Notes: generated by a model not told the origin, from the letters alone. Counted from the first letter of the stretch, positions 1 through 8,807 are shown. The stretch: 64,000 bases of DNA from Sphingobacterium faecale (GCF_016746095.1 NZ_JAERTY010000002.1:248001-312000), one strand, 5' to 3'. Made by a program: numbers and translations.

Positions 1-2324
1 CTGATGGTGAGTAAGGTTGTAAAAATACCTATTATCCCAGTTAAGACAAACATCCACCAGCTTAGCGTGATATGGTAGGTAAAATCTTCCAGCCATTTAC
101 GGAGCAGATACCAAGCTATGGGAGCAGAAATTAGAAAGGCAATCAGTACCCAGCGCACAAAGTCTTTTGCCAACAGTTGAAAGATACCCACATTGCTCGA
201 GCCCAAAACTTTCCGTATGCCGATTTCTTTGGTTCGCCTGGCAATTATGATGGATAGAAGTCCTAAAAAGCCGAATGTACTGATTGTAATAGACAGCATA
301 GCGGCAATCCAGATCAGTTTTTCCAATAGCGCTTCCTTTTTATAGAGATTGGCAATCTGTTCATCATAAAAGTGATATTCAAAGACCTCATTCGGATATA
401 AGATTTTCCATTGTTGTTCCAGAGTGTTCAGTAGCCTGCTCGATGCTGTTCCCGCGTATTTTATGGCGATATTTTTAAACCGTGTTTCATTATACCCCAA
501 TACTGTGGGCGCTATAGCTTCATTCAAGGAGTGCGTACTGAAATCGGCGACTACACCTATGATCTTGCCTTTATGTTGGTCGTTCAATCCGCCGGCCATA
601 AGATTCTTACCGATAATATCCTGCGCATGCGTATAACCTAATTTGTTAAGCATAGTCTCATTAATCAAGAATTGTGGATTTTTCATGTCCTGATTAAAAT
701 TATTTCCGGCCAATAAGTGAATGCCGAAAGTACGCAGATAGGAACTATCTCCAATTGCAAATCGTGGAGCCCAGGTTTCCCATTCTGCGTTATCATCAAA
801 TTGTACAGTACCGCCCCATACTTTGTCATATGATGGTGGATTATCGCAAAAGGAATAGCTGATTATTGCAGGGTTTTCTCGTAATAGATTAGATATTTTT
901 TCTTTTTGGTTCCACATTTCACTTTTTATAGGAATAATCAGGACCGATGATCGGTCAAAGCCCTTGTCGGTATTTTTTAAATAACGGACCTGGCTCACGA
1001 TTACAATAGTACCTGTAACTAATAAGAGGGCAATTGAGTTTTGAAGTACGACTAGTGTACGTTGAGTAATGTGCCATCGACCTAGTGCTAGCTTCTTTAT
1101 GCCAGTCTGTATATGTAACTGTTTAAGGAATAGACTCGGATAAATACTGGTCAGTATGGCTATTCCCCACCATAGCAGTAGGGATATAATCAAGGAAGAT
1201 CCAAGAGGTATTCGCTGAATAGGATCTGCTAAGAAGAGGTATTTATTTGCCCAGTCGAATGCGATAAAAAATAATAGCCAAGCTAGTATTAAGGCGATAA
1301 GTGACAACAATAAGGTCTCTATCGTAAATTGCAGGAACAATTGTTTTTTTGTCCCACCTAATGCCTTCCGTATCCCCATTTCTGTGCTTCGGTATAGTTG
1401 TTGCGCAGAGATCATATTGATATAATTCACACAGGCCATTCCCAGTATGCCAAGACCAATGCTGCCGAGGATCAACAATAGTGACTTTTGCGTACCGCTA
1501 CCGTAATCTTTATCAAAGTGAAAGTCCGGTAATCCTAATAGTCTGTACGAATAGTACTCAAGCACATCTTTGTGCCAATACTTAGCTACGAGATCGTGCA
1601 GGCTTTTTTCTACCAAAGGCTTTGCGTTAGACTGGTGCAAGGACATTAGAAAATTATTACTGGTATGGGTATAGCCCCAATTGCTAAAGGTACCGTCCTC
1701 CTTAATTCCCTTAAGTTCTTTGACCGATGCTAATGAAAAGTAGATTTCGGAGCGGAAGTCCGAGTTTCTTCTACTGTCGTCAATAATTCCGACCACGGTA
1801 ACCGGATGTTGGCTTTCCACCCAGATGGTCTTACCAATGGCATCTGTAGTGCCGAAATATCTTTCAGCGATACCCTTGGTTAGTGCGACAGTATTCGGTT
1901 CATTCAACTGTTGGACATCTCCTGCCAGCCATGGGAAATTTAAGATATCAAAATAGATAGCATTTGTAAATGCAGCTTTGCCCTCCGTTTTAAATAACTT
2001 ATTGTTTATTTTAAGCGTGAGATCCTGCTTATCCATATATAGGGTGACATGTTCTACCTGTGGGATTTCTTTTTCAATAGCAGTGTACATGGCATAAGAT
2101 CCGCCCTTACTATGCTCGAGTTGCTCCAGTTTCAAATCCTTTACAACCATGAATATGCGGTCACTTTGTCGGTGGAAACGATCAAAGCCGAGTTGGTATA
2201 CAATGAAGGTATAAATGAACAGACAGCATGCTATAGCCAACGCCAATCCCCATACGTTGAGCAGCGTATGTTTTTTATGTTTGGACAGGTGACGGATTGC
2301 TGTTTTAAAAAAATGTCTTATCAT
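1..2324 (-). CDS. FtsX/MacB-type ABC transporter permease (3' end outside window)
   Basis: Membrane permease of the MacB/FtsX family. The 774 visible codons begin MIRHFFKTAIRHLSKHKKH, with the ATG at 2324-2322, and the C-terminus lies beyond the left edge. The layout is the double-module type common in Bacteroidota: N-terminal membrane segment (about residues 20-43), periplasmic MacB core domain, a central three-helix FtsX block containing EMGIRKALGGTKKQLFLQF, a second periplasmic domain, and a C-terminal FtsX block containing KEIGIRKVLGSS. Such proteins work with a cytoplasmic LolD/MacB-type ATPase as efflux or mechanotransmission machines. No ATPase is adjacent; the only one in the window is at 17.3-18.0 kb. 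It follows the next permease by 21 bp and is probably the third gene of the unit starting at 7185. The substrate cannot be inferred. Confidence 0.9.
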   Translation of the reverse strand, partial: MIRHFFKTAIRHLSKHKKHTLLNVWGLALAIACCLFIYTFIVYQLGFDRFHRQSDRIFMVVKDLKLEQLEHSKGGSYAMYTAIEKEIPQVEHVTLYMDKQDLTLKINNKLFKTEGKAAFTNAIYFDILNFPWLAGDVQQLNEPNTVALTKGIAERYFGTTDAIGKTIWVESQHPVTVVGIIDDSRRNSDFRSEIYFSLASVKELKGIKEDGTFSNWGYTHTSNNFLMSLHQSNAKPLVEKSLHDLVAKYWHKDVLEYYSYRLLGLPDFHFDKDYGSGTQKSLLLILGSIGLGILGMACVNYINMISAQQLYRSTEMGIRKALGGTKKQLFLQFTIETLLLSLIALILAWLLFFIAFDWANKYLFLADPIQRIPLGSSLIISLLLWWGIAILTSIYPSLFLKQLHIQTGIKKLALGRWHITQRTLVVLQNSIALLLVTGTIVIVSQVRYLKNTDKGFDRSSVLIIPIKSEMWNQKEKISNLLRENPAIISYSFCDNPPSYDKVWGGTVQFDDNAEWETWAPRFAIGDSSYLRTFGIHLLAGNNFNQDMKNPQFLINETMLNKLGYTHAQDIIGKNLMAGGLNDQHKGKIIGVVADFSTHSLNEAIAPTVLGYNETRFKNIAIKYAGTASSRLLNTLEQQWKILYPNEVFEYHFYDEQIANLYKKEALLEKLIWIAAMLSITISTFGFLGLLSIIIARRTKEIGIRKVLGSSNVGIFQLLAKDFVRWVLIAFLISAPIAWYLLRKWLEDFTYHITLSWWMFVLTGIIGIFTTLLTI

Positions 2325-2345
2325 CTTTGGCTGTTTTGATTATAG

Positions 2346-4745
2346 TTACTCATCTCTCAAAGACTTTATAGGATTTGTTCGTGCTGCCTTCAGGGATTGG
2401 AAGCCTACTATTATTGATAATGTAGTAGCAATGGCCCCCATCCCGATCACAAATATCCAAGGGGAAAGCTGTGTTTTATAAGCAAAGTTATTTAGCCAAT
2501 CATTCATAAGCAGGTAAGCTATGGGGATCCCGACTATACTGGCTAATGTCAACATATAAATATACGGTTTATGGAGATGTAAAAGTATATCTTTGGTTGA
2601 TGCTCCTAGAACCTTTCGGATAGAAATCTCTTTATTTCGAACGACAACATCATAGGCCGACACACTAAATAGTCCCAGCATGGCTATGAATAAGGACAGT
2701 ATAGTATATCCATTTAAAAGTATTTCCATCTGTTCTTGTTTCGCATAAAGCTGGGCGTAGGTGGCATCTAAAAATTCATAATCCAGTGGTAGAGATTCCG
2801 CGGAAGGGTTTTTAACCCATTCCTCTTTTACGGTCTCTATGGCTTCTTTTACGTTGCCGGCTTTAGCTTTTACAATCATGGAAGTCTTAAATCGGCCAGG
2901 TCCACACTCATCTCCATAGGAGTAGATTGTAGGGGCTACTTTGTTTTCAAACCCATAAGCCTTTACATCTTTTACGATAGCTGTAACTGAGAAGACGGTC
3001 TCACATCCCGTTATTTTAGTGCCATGGAGAGATTCTATCCCGAGCTCTTGTGCCGCGGTCTGGTTGATTACCGCATAGTGTGCAGTACTGTCCTTCAGTA
3101 GTTGTTCTAAGGATACTTGTGAAGTACCTGCTATACTTTCGATATTTAATGTGTTGAAGTAGCCTATGTCAACTCCTATATGGTCCAACTCTATAGGCCG
3201 ATTTTGATAGTTGAATTGTTTTTTAGGAGGGACATCTGCTCCTCCTGGTAGATTTGTCGCTGACGAGACGGAGATTATAGTGGGGTTTTGCTGTATGCGT
3301 CTTTTGAAATCATAAAAGGTGCCATCGGGCTTTGCATCATAATACCAGCCGACCCCCTTGAAGCTGATAACTTGCTCTGCGTTGAATCCCTTATCTGTTT
3401 TTTTGATAAATTGCATCTGCTGGTACACGAGCATAGAGCCACACAGAAATATAAGGGCAATAAAAAATTGAAAGGTTAGCAGCGAATTCCGTAAAATAGA
3501 TCGATTGGGGTGGGCCTGTAATTTGTCTTTGATCGTAGTGCTGGTTTTATAACTGGCTACGTTCAGTGATGGGTAGAGCCCTGCGATGACTGTGGTGATA
3601 ACGACTGCAAGCGATAGCTGTAGTAGTGTCACTGGATGAAATAAATAGTTTATTAAATCGTCATTTAAAAAGGTCTGTAGGATATTTCCGCAAAGGGCTA
3701 TGATAAACAAAGCAAGTAGAGCCGCAGCTAAACATTGTACGAATACCTCAGCTAGTAACTGAACTGTGATGGATCCGGTGGAACTTCCGAACGTCTTTTT
3801 TATGCTCATTTCCTTAGTCCTGCTTTGCGCTTGAGCCAAAGTGAGATTGGTAAAATTAATAGCCGATAGTGTCAGTGTTAAGAGAGAGAGTATACCCAAT
3901 ATCCATATGGTTAGGTAGGCCCCATTTGAACCGTTTTTGGGACGAAGATGAAGATGGGATAGGGGATCGAGATAGACTTCACCATTGGCGAAACTAGAGT
4001 GTTTAGTCCAGGATAATTGAGTAACCTGATTGTGGTAGATTTGATTTATCTTTTCGGTCAGTTGGGGGATTTTAGTTTCTGGAGAGACCTGAATATAAGT
4101 GTGGTAGTTGTATGGGTTTCCATGCTGTTCACCTTCTATTTCTTTGATGAGCAGCAAGTCATAATTTATAATGGAGAGATCCCGTACTTTGGATATGCCG
4201 TAGATGTTTTCTGTCAAGCCTAAAGCTTTACTGAGGACAGCCACTTGCTTCGGTGTAGAAAAATCGATATTATCCTTACCAAATAGCTGTCTACCTAGCT
4301 CTTTACTCACCAAGGAGGCTTCTTTTTGTTGAGAAGACCTGTACAAAGGCCCCGTCTCTGCTTCTATTTGGAATATCTTAGCCGCGCTGGAATCCATGAG
4401 CAGTGTTTTTCGAACGTTAATCGTCTCTTTACCAAATATAGGGTAGTTACTGTAGCTATAATCGAGTACTAGCCCTACCTCTTCTATTTCGGGTAGTTGT
4501 TGCCGTATCGCTTTGGCAAGCGGAGATGGAGTTTGAGCAACATGTTCGCCTTCGTGTGTCAATCCTACCCGATAGATGTTTTCGTAGTTAGGATTCCATC
4601 GGTCATAGTTTTTCTCTCTATTTATATATTGATAAGCTAAAATGAATGCGGCGAATCCTAATGCCATTCCAACAATATTTAAGGAAGTAAACAGTTTGTT
4701 GTTCCATAAAGTCCGGTATAAAAAAATAAAAAAATACTTATTCAT
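2346..4745 (-). CDS. FtsX/MacB-type ABC transporter permease
   Basis: A 799-residue permease with two MacB-core plus FtsX modules. The start MNKYFFIFLYRTLWNNKL is followed at once by the first membrane helix, as in its paralogues. The FtsX signature appears twice in variant form: KEMSIKKTFGSSTG in the middle and KEISIRKVLGASTKDI near the C-terminus. The protein ends in NPIKSLRDE, the family's usual C-terminal motif. It lies 22 bp downstream of the permease at 4768-7185 and 21 bp upstream of the one at 1-2324, which indicates one transcript. Family knowledge points to an efflux or lipoprotein-handling ABC system. The substrate is unknown, and sequence divergence from the other five permeases suggests non-redundant partners rather than recent copies. 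Confidence 0.92.
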   Translation of the reverse strand: MNKYFFIFLYRTLWNNKLFTSLNIVGMALGFAAFILAYQYINREKNYDRWNPNYENIYRVGLTHEGEHVAQTPSPLAKAIRQQLPEIEEVGLVLDYSYSNYPIFGKETINVRKTLLMDSSAAKIFQIEAETGPLYRSSQQKEASLVSKELGRQLFGKDNIDFSTPKQVAVLSKALGLTENIYGISKVRDLSIINYDLLLIKEIEGEQHGNPYNYHTYIQVSPETKIPQLTEKINQIYHNQVTQLSWTKHSSFANGEVYLDPLSHLHLRPKNGSNGAYLTIWILGILSLLTLTLSAINFTNLTLAQAQSRTKEMSIKKTFGSSTGSITVQLLAEVFVQCLAAALLALFIIALCGNILQTFLNDDLINYLFHPVTLLQLSLAVVITTVIAGLYPSLNVASYKTSTTIKDKLQAHPNRSILRNSLLTFQFFIALIFLCGSMLVYQQMQFIKKTDKGFNAEQVISFKGVGWYYDAKPDGTFYDFKRRIQQNPTIISVSSATNLPGGADVPPKKQFNYQNRPIELDHIGVDIGYFNTLNIESIAGTSQVSLEQLLKDSTAHYAVINQTAAQELGIESLHGTKITGCETVFSVTAIVKDVKAYGFENKVAPTIYSYGDECGPGRFKTSMIVKAKAGNVKEAIETVKEEWVKNPSAESLPLDYEFLDATYAQLYAKQEQMEILLNGYTILSLFIAMLGLFSVSAYDVVVRNKEISIRKVLGASTKDILLHLHKPYIYMLTLASIVGIPIAYLLMNDWLNNFAYKTQLSPWIFVIGMGAIATTLSIIVGFQSLKAARTNPIKSLRDE

Positions 4746-4767
4746 GTTGGGTTATAATTGATCGTGA

Positions 4768-7185
4768 TTATTCATCTTTAAGCGCATTTACTGGATTCGT
4801 ACTGGCCGCTTTTATAGTATGCATCCCTATCGTAATAGCTGCTAGGGCTAGTACCGTGAGTGCACACAAAAACAAGATTCCGAAGTGAAAATTAAAACGG
4901 TAAGAGAAGCTGCTAAGCCATTCTTGAGAAAGATACCAAGCTATAGGTAGACCGATGAGTAATGCGAGCAGGACAATCTGTAGAAAATCTTTCGATAATA
5001 AGATTACCAGTTTCCATATCGAACTACCCAGTACCTTGCGGATTCCGATTTCCTTGACACGTGCACTGATAGCAACCAATGCAGCCGCAAAGAGTCCCAT
5101 GCAGGCAATAATAACAGCAATAACTCCCCCTACACTTATTATCTTCATCATCTGTTGCTCCTGTTCATACATCCGGTCTGTATTCTCATCAAGATAGGAA
5201 GCATTGTTTTTATAGTCGGTATCAATGGTTTTCCAGATACCTTCGACCTCTTGCAGGGACTGTACCAGGTTGCCTGATTTTATACGTACCAGTATATATT
5301 TGATGTTAAAGCCTAGATCCGGATCCATAAATAGGGAAAGAGGTTCTATTCTTTGTTTCAGGTCTTTGAAATTGTAATCTTTGGCAACACCGATTACCGT
5401 CATTTGCTTATCAAATAAGGGTAATGGCTTATTTAATACATGCTCTATGCCTCCGAGCTGTGTCGCCATCTGCTCATTAATGACCAGTGCTGTGGAGTCT
5501 GTCGGTCGATCTGCTGAGAAGCTGCGGCCAGCGACCAAGGGTATCTCTAAGGTGCTGAAATAATCAAGATCTACACGTTGCCAGTTGGTGCTATATCCCT
5601 TGCCTTGATAATCAAATCCCAATTGAGAGGTAGACTGATTACCATCACGCCCCAATCCCAAATTAATGTCTGACCCCGTCACGCTCATAATAAATGGATT
5701 ACCCAAGGAAGCCTGTCGCATTCTATGTAAAGCCTGATTTCCATCTAATTTTGGGCCGATTGGAATACTGATGACTTCCTGTTTCTCGAAACCCAAAGGG
5801 AGATGCTTTATATGATTGATCTGTAAGACGACAACGACACTGCATACAACTAGGACGATGGCTATCGTAAATTGAATCAGCGGTAATATGCGTTGTATAT
5901 TCCAACGGTTACGTATACCCGAGTTGCCTTTTACTAAGGATAAGATGCTTTCTCTGGTAATACGTAATGCTGGATAACCACCTGCGACGATACTGATTGT
6001 CAAAAAAGAAAATAGGGTTATAAGGACATGCTTCCAGGTAAATAGGTCGACGATTGCTAATTGATAATGGGTATTGCTGTTATAGAAAGGGATCAAAGAC
6101 CAAGCTAACAATAGACCGAGACCGAGCGATAGTAAACAACAAATCAGTGTCTCTAACCACAGCTGCACACTAATCTGTAATATACTGCCTCCCAGTGTTT
6201 TTCTAATGGCAACTTCTTGACTACGGGATATAGAGCTGACCAGTTGTATATTGATAAAATTGCTGACCGATATAATAAGGATCAGCAGTGCCAATCCCAG
6301 CAGTAGCTTCGGAAGTAGGGGACTATTAGGATTTCCTATCTGTAGATCATTGAGATGATAGTTTTTGAAAGGAATTAAGGAGAGAGCAAGATAACTGCCA
6401 TCTTTGTTAGGACTTGTGCCGTCACGCTTAAGCTTTGCTATATCGTCAGCAAAGTATTTGGTCGTGAAGGATTTTGCGGCTACAACGAACGACTGGGCAT
6501 CGATGCTTGGTGTTTGGCTAAGTACAAATACATCATGGTTTTTGTTAGACCAGCTGTTTTTATCAAAAGTATTTGGGAATTTTTCAAACCTTAGCAAGGA
6601 TTTGAATGACAGACTGGAATTTCGAGGGGGATCTTTTAAGATCGCAGAAACTTGCATGTTTTGCCATTGGCCATTTATATTGACCTCAATCTGGCGGCCG
6701 ATAATGCTTTTATCTGTATTTCCGATAAGATTCTCGGCAGTAGATTGTGTAAGGACAATATTATCGAGATCATCTAGCGCATGATTATTCCCGATCTGAA
6801 ATTCGAAATTAAATATGGAAAAGAAGTCGGGATCGACATAACGTGTTCCTATGTTTATTTCTTTTTGATCTGTTTTCAGAACTAATCCTCCGTTGCCCCA
6901 ACGTGTCGCTTTTTCGATATAAGGAAGTTCCTCTTTTAAGGTAGATGCTAAGGGGATAGGCATGGTGCTGGCCGCATTATTTTTGTGGTCTTCTTGGGAT
7001 TGAAAGTAGAGTGCGCCGATACGGTCAATGTGGTTATGAAAATGATCAAAAGATAATTCGAAGCTGGCTGATAGGAAAAGGATTATTCCGATAGCAAAGG
7101 CAAGTGTAAGACTTCCTATCTGTATGAAGGTCTGTAGTTTTCGCTTTCGAATATTTCTCCATGTACTGAATAAAGCATTTTTCAT
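4768..7185 (-). CDS. FtsX/MacB-type ABC transporter permease, first gene of the left unit
   Basis: A permease of about 805 residues with the double MacB-core/FtsX layout. The chosen start is the internal ATG at 7185 (MKNALFSTWRNIRKRKLQ). An upstream in-frame ATG at 7221 would add twelve residues not seen in the paralogues. FtsX signatures are QEVAIRKTLGGS (middle) and KEIGIRKVLGSS (C-terminal), and the protein ends NPVNALKDE. It is the promoter-proximal gene of a three-permease unit. The roughly 390 bp upstream contain paired dyads resembling those between the adaptor and tolC genes, so control by the response regulator encoded at 20943 is inferred. The substrate is unknown. Confidence 0.92.
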   Translation of the reverse strand: MKNALFSTWRNIRKRKLQTFIQIGSLTLAFAIGIILFLSASFELSFDHFHNHIDRIGALYFQSQEDHKNNAASTMPIPLASTLKEELPYIEKATRWGNGGLVLKTDQKEINIGTRYVDPDFFSIFNFEFQIGNNHALDDLDNIVLTQSTAENLIGNTDKSIIGRQIEVNINGQWQNMQVSAILKDPPRNSSLSFKSLLRFEKFPNTFDKNSWSNKNHDVFVLSQTPSIDAQSFVVAAKSFTTKYFADDIAKLKRDGTSPNKDGSYLALSLIPFKNYHLNDLQIGNPNSPLLPKLLLGLALLILIISVSNFINIQLVSSISRSQEVAIRKTLGGSILQISVQLWLETLICCLLSLGLGLLLAWSLIPFYNSNTHYQLAIVDLFTWKHVLITLFSFLTISIVAGGYPALRITRESILSLVKGNSGIRNRWNIQRILPLIQFTIAIVLVVCSVVVVLQINHIKHLPLGFEKQEVISIPIGPKLDGNQALHRMRQASLGNPFIMSVTGSDINLGLGRDGNQSTSQLGFDYQGKGYSTNWQRVDLDYFSTLEIPLVAGRSFSADRPTDSTALVINEQMATQLGGIEHVLNKPLPLFDKQMTVIGVAKDYNFKDLKQRIEPLSLFMDPDLGFNIKYILVRIKSGNLVQSLQEVEGIWKTIDTDYKNNASYLDENTDRMYEQEQQMMKIISVGGVIAVIIACMGLFAAALVAISARVKEIGIRKVLGSSIWKLVILLSKDFLQIVLLALLIGLPIAWYLSQEWLSSFSYRFNFHFGILFLCALTVLALAAITIGMHTIKAASTNPVNALKDE

Positions 7186-7256
7186 CGTGACGCTGATATT
7201 TAGTATAAATTTAATGTACATTGAAGTTAGTTTCCAATTCTGTACACCATAGTTGG

Positions 7257-7272
7257 TTCAATTTCCGAACCG
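7257..7272 (-). promoter_or_regulatory. Weak candidate sigma-54 promoter for the left permease unit
   Basis: On the minus strand this reads CGGTTCGGAAATTGAA. The GG and the TTG have the spacing of a -24/-12 promoter, but the -24 box departs from TGGCAC. The expected start point is near 7246, which puts the closest dyad about 90 bp upstream, similar to the arrangement at the adaptor and tolC promoters. An alternative TGG lies at 7247-7249. Supported mainly by context. Confidence 0.3.
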
Positions 7273-7326
7273 CTTTATTTAAACGGTTGATTGTTAGTTG
7301 CTTTGGTTGTTTGTTGTTTTTGGTTG

Positions 7327-7365
7327 CTGTCCGATTTCGAACAGTTTTTGTACATTTATGAACAA
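7327..7365. promoter_or_regulatory. Tandem dyad sites (putative response-regulator enhancer)
   Basis: Site 1 is CTGTCCG-ATTT-CGAACAG (7327-7344), one base short of perfect symmetry. Site 2 is TTGTACA-TTTA-TGAACAA (7348-7365), also nearly symmetric. Their centres are exactly 21 bp apart. The 7-4-7 geometry, the TGTCCG/CGGACA core and the spacing all match the pair at 19483-19521. This supports binding by one NtrC-type dimer per dyad. Confidence 0.6.
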
Positions 7366-7477
7366 TTGAATATCAGAGATGATAGGTAAATGCAACGAGC
7401 TTTTATGGTCATTATAATCTAACTATTAAAGAGATAAGGGGAGACTCCGTAATGTATATGCTGACTTTTTAAAAACA

Positions 7478-7505
7478 AGCGTTCAATTTAGTTAAATTGA
7501 ACGCT
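7478..7505 (-). terminator. Perfect 13-bp hairpin with T-tracts on both sides
   Basis: Arms AGCGTTCAATTTA and TAAATTGAACGCT flank a 2-nt centre. Read on the minus strand it lies 70 nt after the stop of the small HTH gene and is followed by TTTTTAAAAA, so it can end that transcript. A T-run also follows on the plus strand. Confidence 0.65.
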
Positions 7506-7509
7506 CGTT

Positions 7510-7539
7510 TTTTACAAATGGAGTACTCCATTTGTAAAA
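7510..7539. repeat. 30-bp perfect palindrome without a loop
   Basis: Left half TTTTACAAATGGAGT (7510-7524) is followed directly by its exact reverse complement (7525-7539). It begins 4 bp after the adjacent hairpin at 7478-7505. The lack of a loop favours a dimeric protein-binding site over an RNA hairpin, but its function is not known. Confidence 0.55.
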
Positions 7540-7575
7540 GAGACTTAGGTCATTTTTTTAGTCACCAAAGAAGAT

Positions 7576-7797
7576 TTAAATCTCTTCCTGTAATGCTAAC
7601 CCCTCGCATAAGACATTCATCATATCGCAAGGATTGGTATCGATGGCCAAAGCAATCAGATACATCTCATCTAGGCGTAGTTTGGAAGTATCCGTCATCG
7701 TGAGCTCGTTTATTCTCGCTTTACTGAGTCCTGTCTTACGGGCTATCATAGATTTATTTACCGATTTTTTTGCTAAGTATTCACCAAGTCTAGTCAT
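7576..7797 (-). CDS. Small XRE/Cro-type helix-turn-helix protein
   Basis: A 73-residue protein, essentially one Cro/C1-type DNA-binding domain. The segment SMIARKTGLSKARINEL (about residues 16-32) fits the two-helix recognition unit, and the tail after it (RLDEMYLIALAIDTNP) fits helices 4-5 of the fold. No other domain is present, so it is a stand-alone repressor-sized regulator. It is divergent from the unknown gene at 7933. A perfect inverted repeat lies 12 bp upstream of its start (7809-7834), consistent with autoregulation. A terminator hairpin follows its 3' end. Its target beyond its own promoter cannot be read from the sequence. Confidence 0.8.
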   Translation of the reverse strand: MTRLGEYLAKKSVNKSMIARKTGLSKARINELTMTDTSKLRLDEMYLIALAIDTNPCDMMNVLCEGLALQEEI

Positions 7798-7808
7798 GCT
7801 ATTTTGCG

Positions 7809-7834
7809 TTTATCTATTAGTATGTATAGATAAA
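7809..7834. promoter_or_regulatory. Inverted repeat upstream of the small HTH gene (operator candidate)
   Basis: TTTATCTAT and ATAGATAAA are exact 9-bp arms around an 8-nt spacer. The repeat ends 12 bp before the HTH gene's start and lies in the divergent spacer shared with the gene at 7933. A shorter repeat, TTGTAT-N9-ATACAA, follows at 7896-7916. Confidence 0.5.
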
Positions 7835-7932
7835 TTTATAAAATGTAGTTATTATTATAACAAATGTTTTGAATGTTGATTGTTTTTCTTTTCTTTTGTA
7901 TTGATAAACTATACAAATGTAAACTTTGAATT

Positions 7933-8607
7933 ATGAAAAAGAAGAATGATGAACCGAAAGTAAAAACGTACATTATTAAATGTACTGAGATCGAAATTTT
8001 GATTATTTATCGCATGATGGTTTTAAGAATCTCTAAGCACTTTTCTGGTGCCGAGGTGTCTTTTTTAATGGGAAAGCCTTTGGATTATATTGATAAAATA
8101 GAAACATTCAAACTCAAAAAAGTCCTAGCGTTAGATTTATACATTTTTTCATTGGCTTTAGATTTTGAGAATGGAGGTTGCGCTTATCCCGTTTTTATGG
8201 GGACAGATAATGAAGAAAACAGGTATGAAATGGTTGTTTCTACTTATAAAGAACATGTTATTTATGAATTACGACAGGTAGACCTTAATAATGTAGTGGT
8301 TAAACCAATTTTTATACTTATTGATAACAATTATACATTAGAGCGTGTTTATACTTCCACTGCAGCTGAAATAGAAAAATTGAAGAATGTCGTTCGTGAA
8401 CTATTCAAGGAGAAATTTTTTCAGGAAGAAAGAACCGCCTATGATATTAGGTATGCCTGTCAAGAGAAGTTAGGAAGTTCAGTGGAACCGAAGAAGTTAA
8501 TTACTATTTTGGAAAGTTATTTATCCGGCAAAGAAGATTTCTCTTTAACTCAAAGAAAATCTACGAAAATGAACTTTAATGGTTTTGTGTATGTAGAGAC
8601 GAAATAG
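7933..8607 (+). CDS. Protein of unknown function with a possible N-terminal HTH
   Basis: I do not recognise this 224-residue protein. Residues about 25-75 (ISKHFSGAEVSFLMGKPLDYIDKIET) resemble the spacing of a degenerate Cro/C1 domain, as if related to transcriptional regulators. The rest is mixed alpha/beta and rich in charged residues, with no signal peptide or membrane segment. The C-terminal part (ELFKEKFFQEERTAYDIRYACQEKLG) could be helical and bind a partner. It is transcribed away from the small HTH gene at 7576-7797 across a 135-bp spacer carrying two inverted repeats, so the two are probably co-regulated. It is more AT-rich than the permeases around it, which fits an accessory insertion. 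A 12-bp inverted repeat lies after its stop. Confidence 0.7.
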   Translation: MKKKNDEPKVKTYIIKCTEIEILIIYRMMVLRISKHFSGAEVSFLMGKPLDYIDKIETFKLKKVLALDLYIFSLALDFENGGCAYPVFMGTDNEENRYEMVVSTYKEHVIYELRQVDLNNVVVKPIFILIDNNYTLERVYTSTAAEIEKLKNVVRELFKEKFFQEERTAYDIRYACQEKLGSSVEPKKLITILESYLSGKEDFSLTQRKSTKMNFNGFVYVETK

Positions 8608-8622
8608 TTATAAAGCTATATT

Positions 8623-8708
8623 ATAAGCCGTAGGAATTACCAATTATAAACCAATCTTTTTGCTGCAGCCCCTGCTATCTTTTTGATTTCGCAAGACCTA
8701 CGGCTTAT
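8623..8708. repeat. 12-bp inverted repeat bracketing a 62-nt segment
   Basis: ATAAGCCGTAGG (8623-8634) and CCTACGGCTTAT (8697-8708) are exact reverse complements, 62 nt apart, beginning 15 nt after the stop of the gene at 7933. The right arm abuts the duplicated permease end. It could be a long-stem terminator (T-run after the right arm) or the ends of a tiny mobile unit. Confidence 0.45.
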
Positions 8709-8790
8709 TTTAACCTCATTCATCCCTTAGGCTATTGCTTATATTATTGCGGGTCGACCAGAAGATAATACCAGTAATAAGAATAGTAAC
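8708..8790. repeat. 83-bp direct repeat, partner at 10048-10130
   Basis: Two mismatches in 83 bp (8740/10080 and 8763/10103), offset 1340 bp. The two copies flank the DUF4143 ATPase gene and its repeat-containing leader, so the ATPase sits inside a segment bounded by direct repeats of a permease 3' end. Confidence 0.8.
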
Positions 8791-8799
8791 ATTATAGCT
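8716..8799 (-). pseudogene. Fragment of a permease C-terminus (duplicate of 10056-10138)
   Basis: Read on the minus strand it encodes VTILITGIIFWSTRNN followed by the family ending SNSLRDE and a stop. This is the same as the last residues of the permease at 10056-12461 with one Val-to-Phe change. At DNA level 8708-8790 matches 10048-10130 over 83 bp with two mismatches. Beyond 8790 a one-base deletion breaks the frame and similarity ends near 8799. No upstream part of the permease gene remains; the ATPase gene at 8808 takes its place. Confidence 0.8.
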
Positions 8800-8807
8800 G
8801 TTGTGAT

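Noticed and set aside
7233..7249. Alternative sigma-54 promoter TGG-TGTACAGAATTGG before the left permease unit
   Set aside because: The -24 box is poor, the GG to -12 spacing is one base too long, and its distance to the dyads differs from the other two promoters. The site at 7257-7272 fits slightly better.
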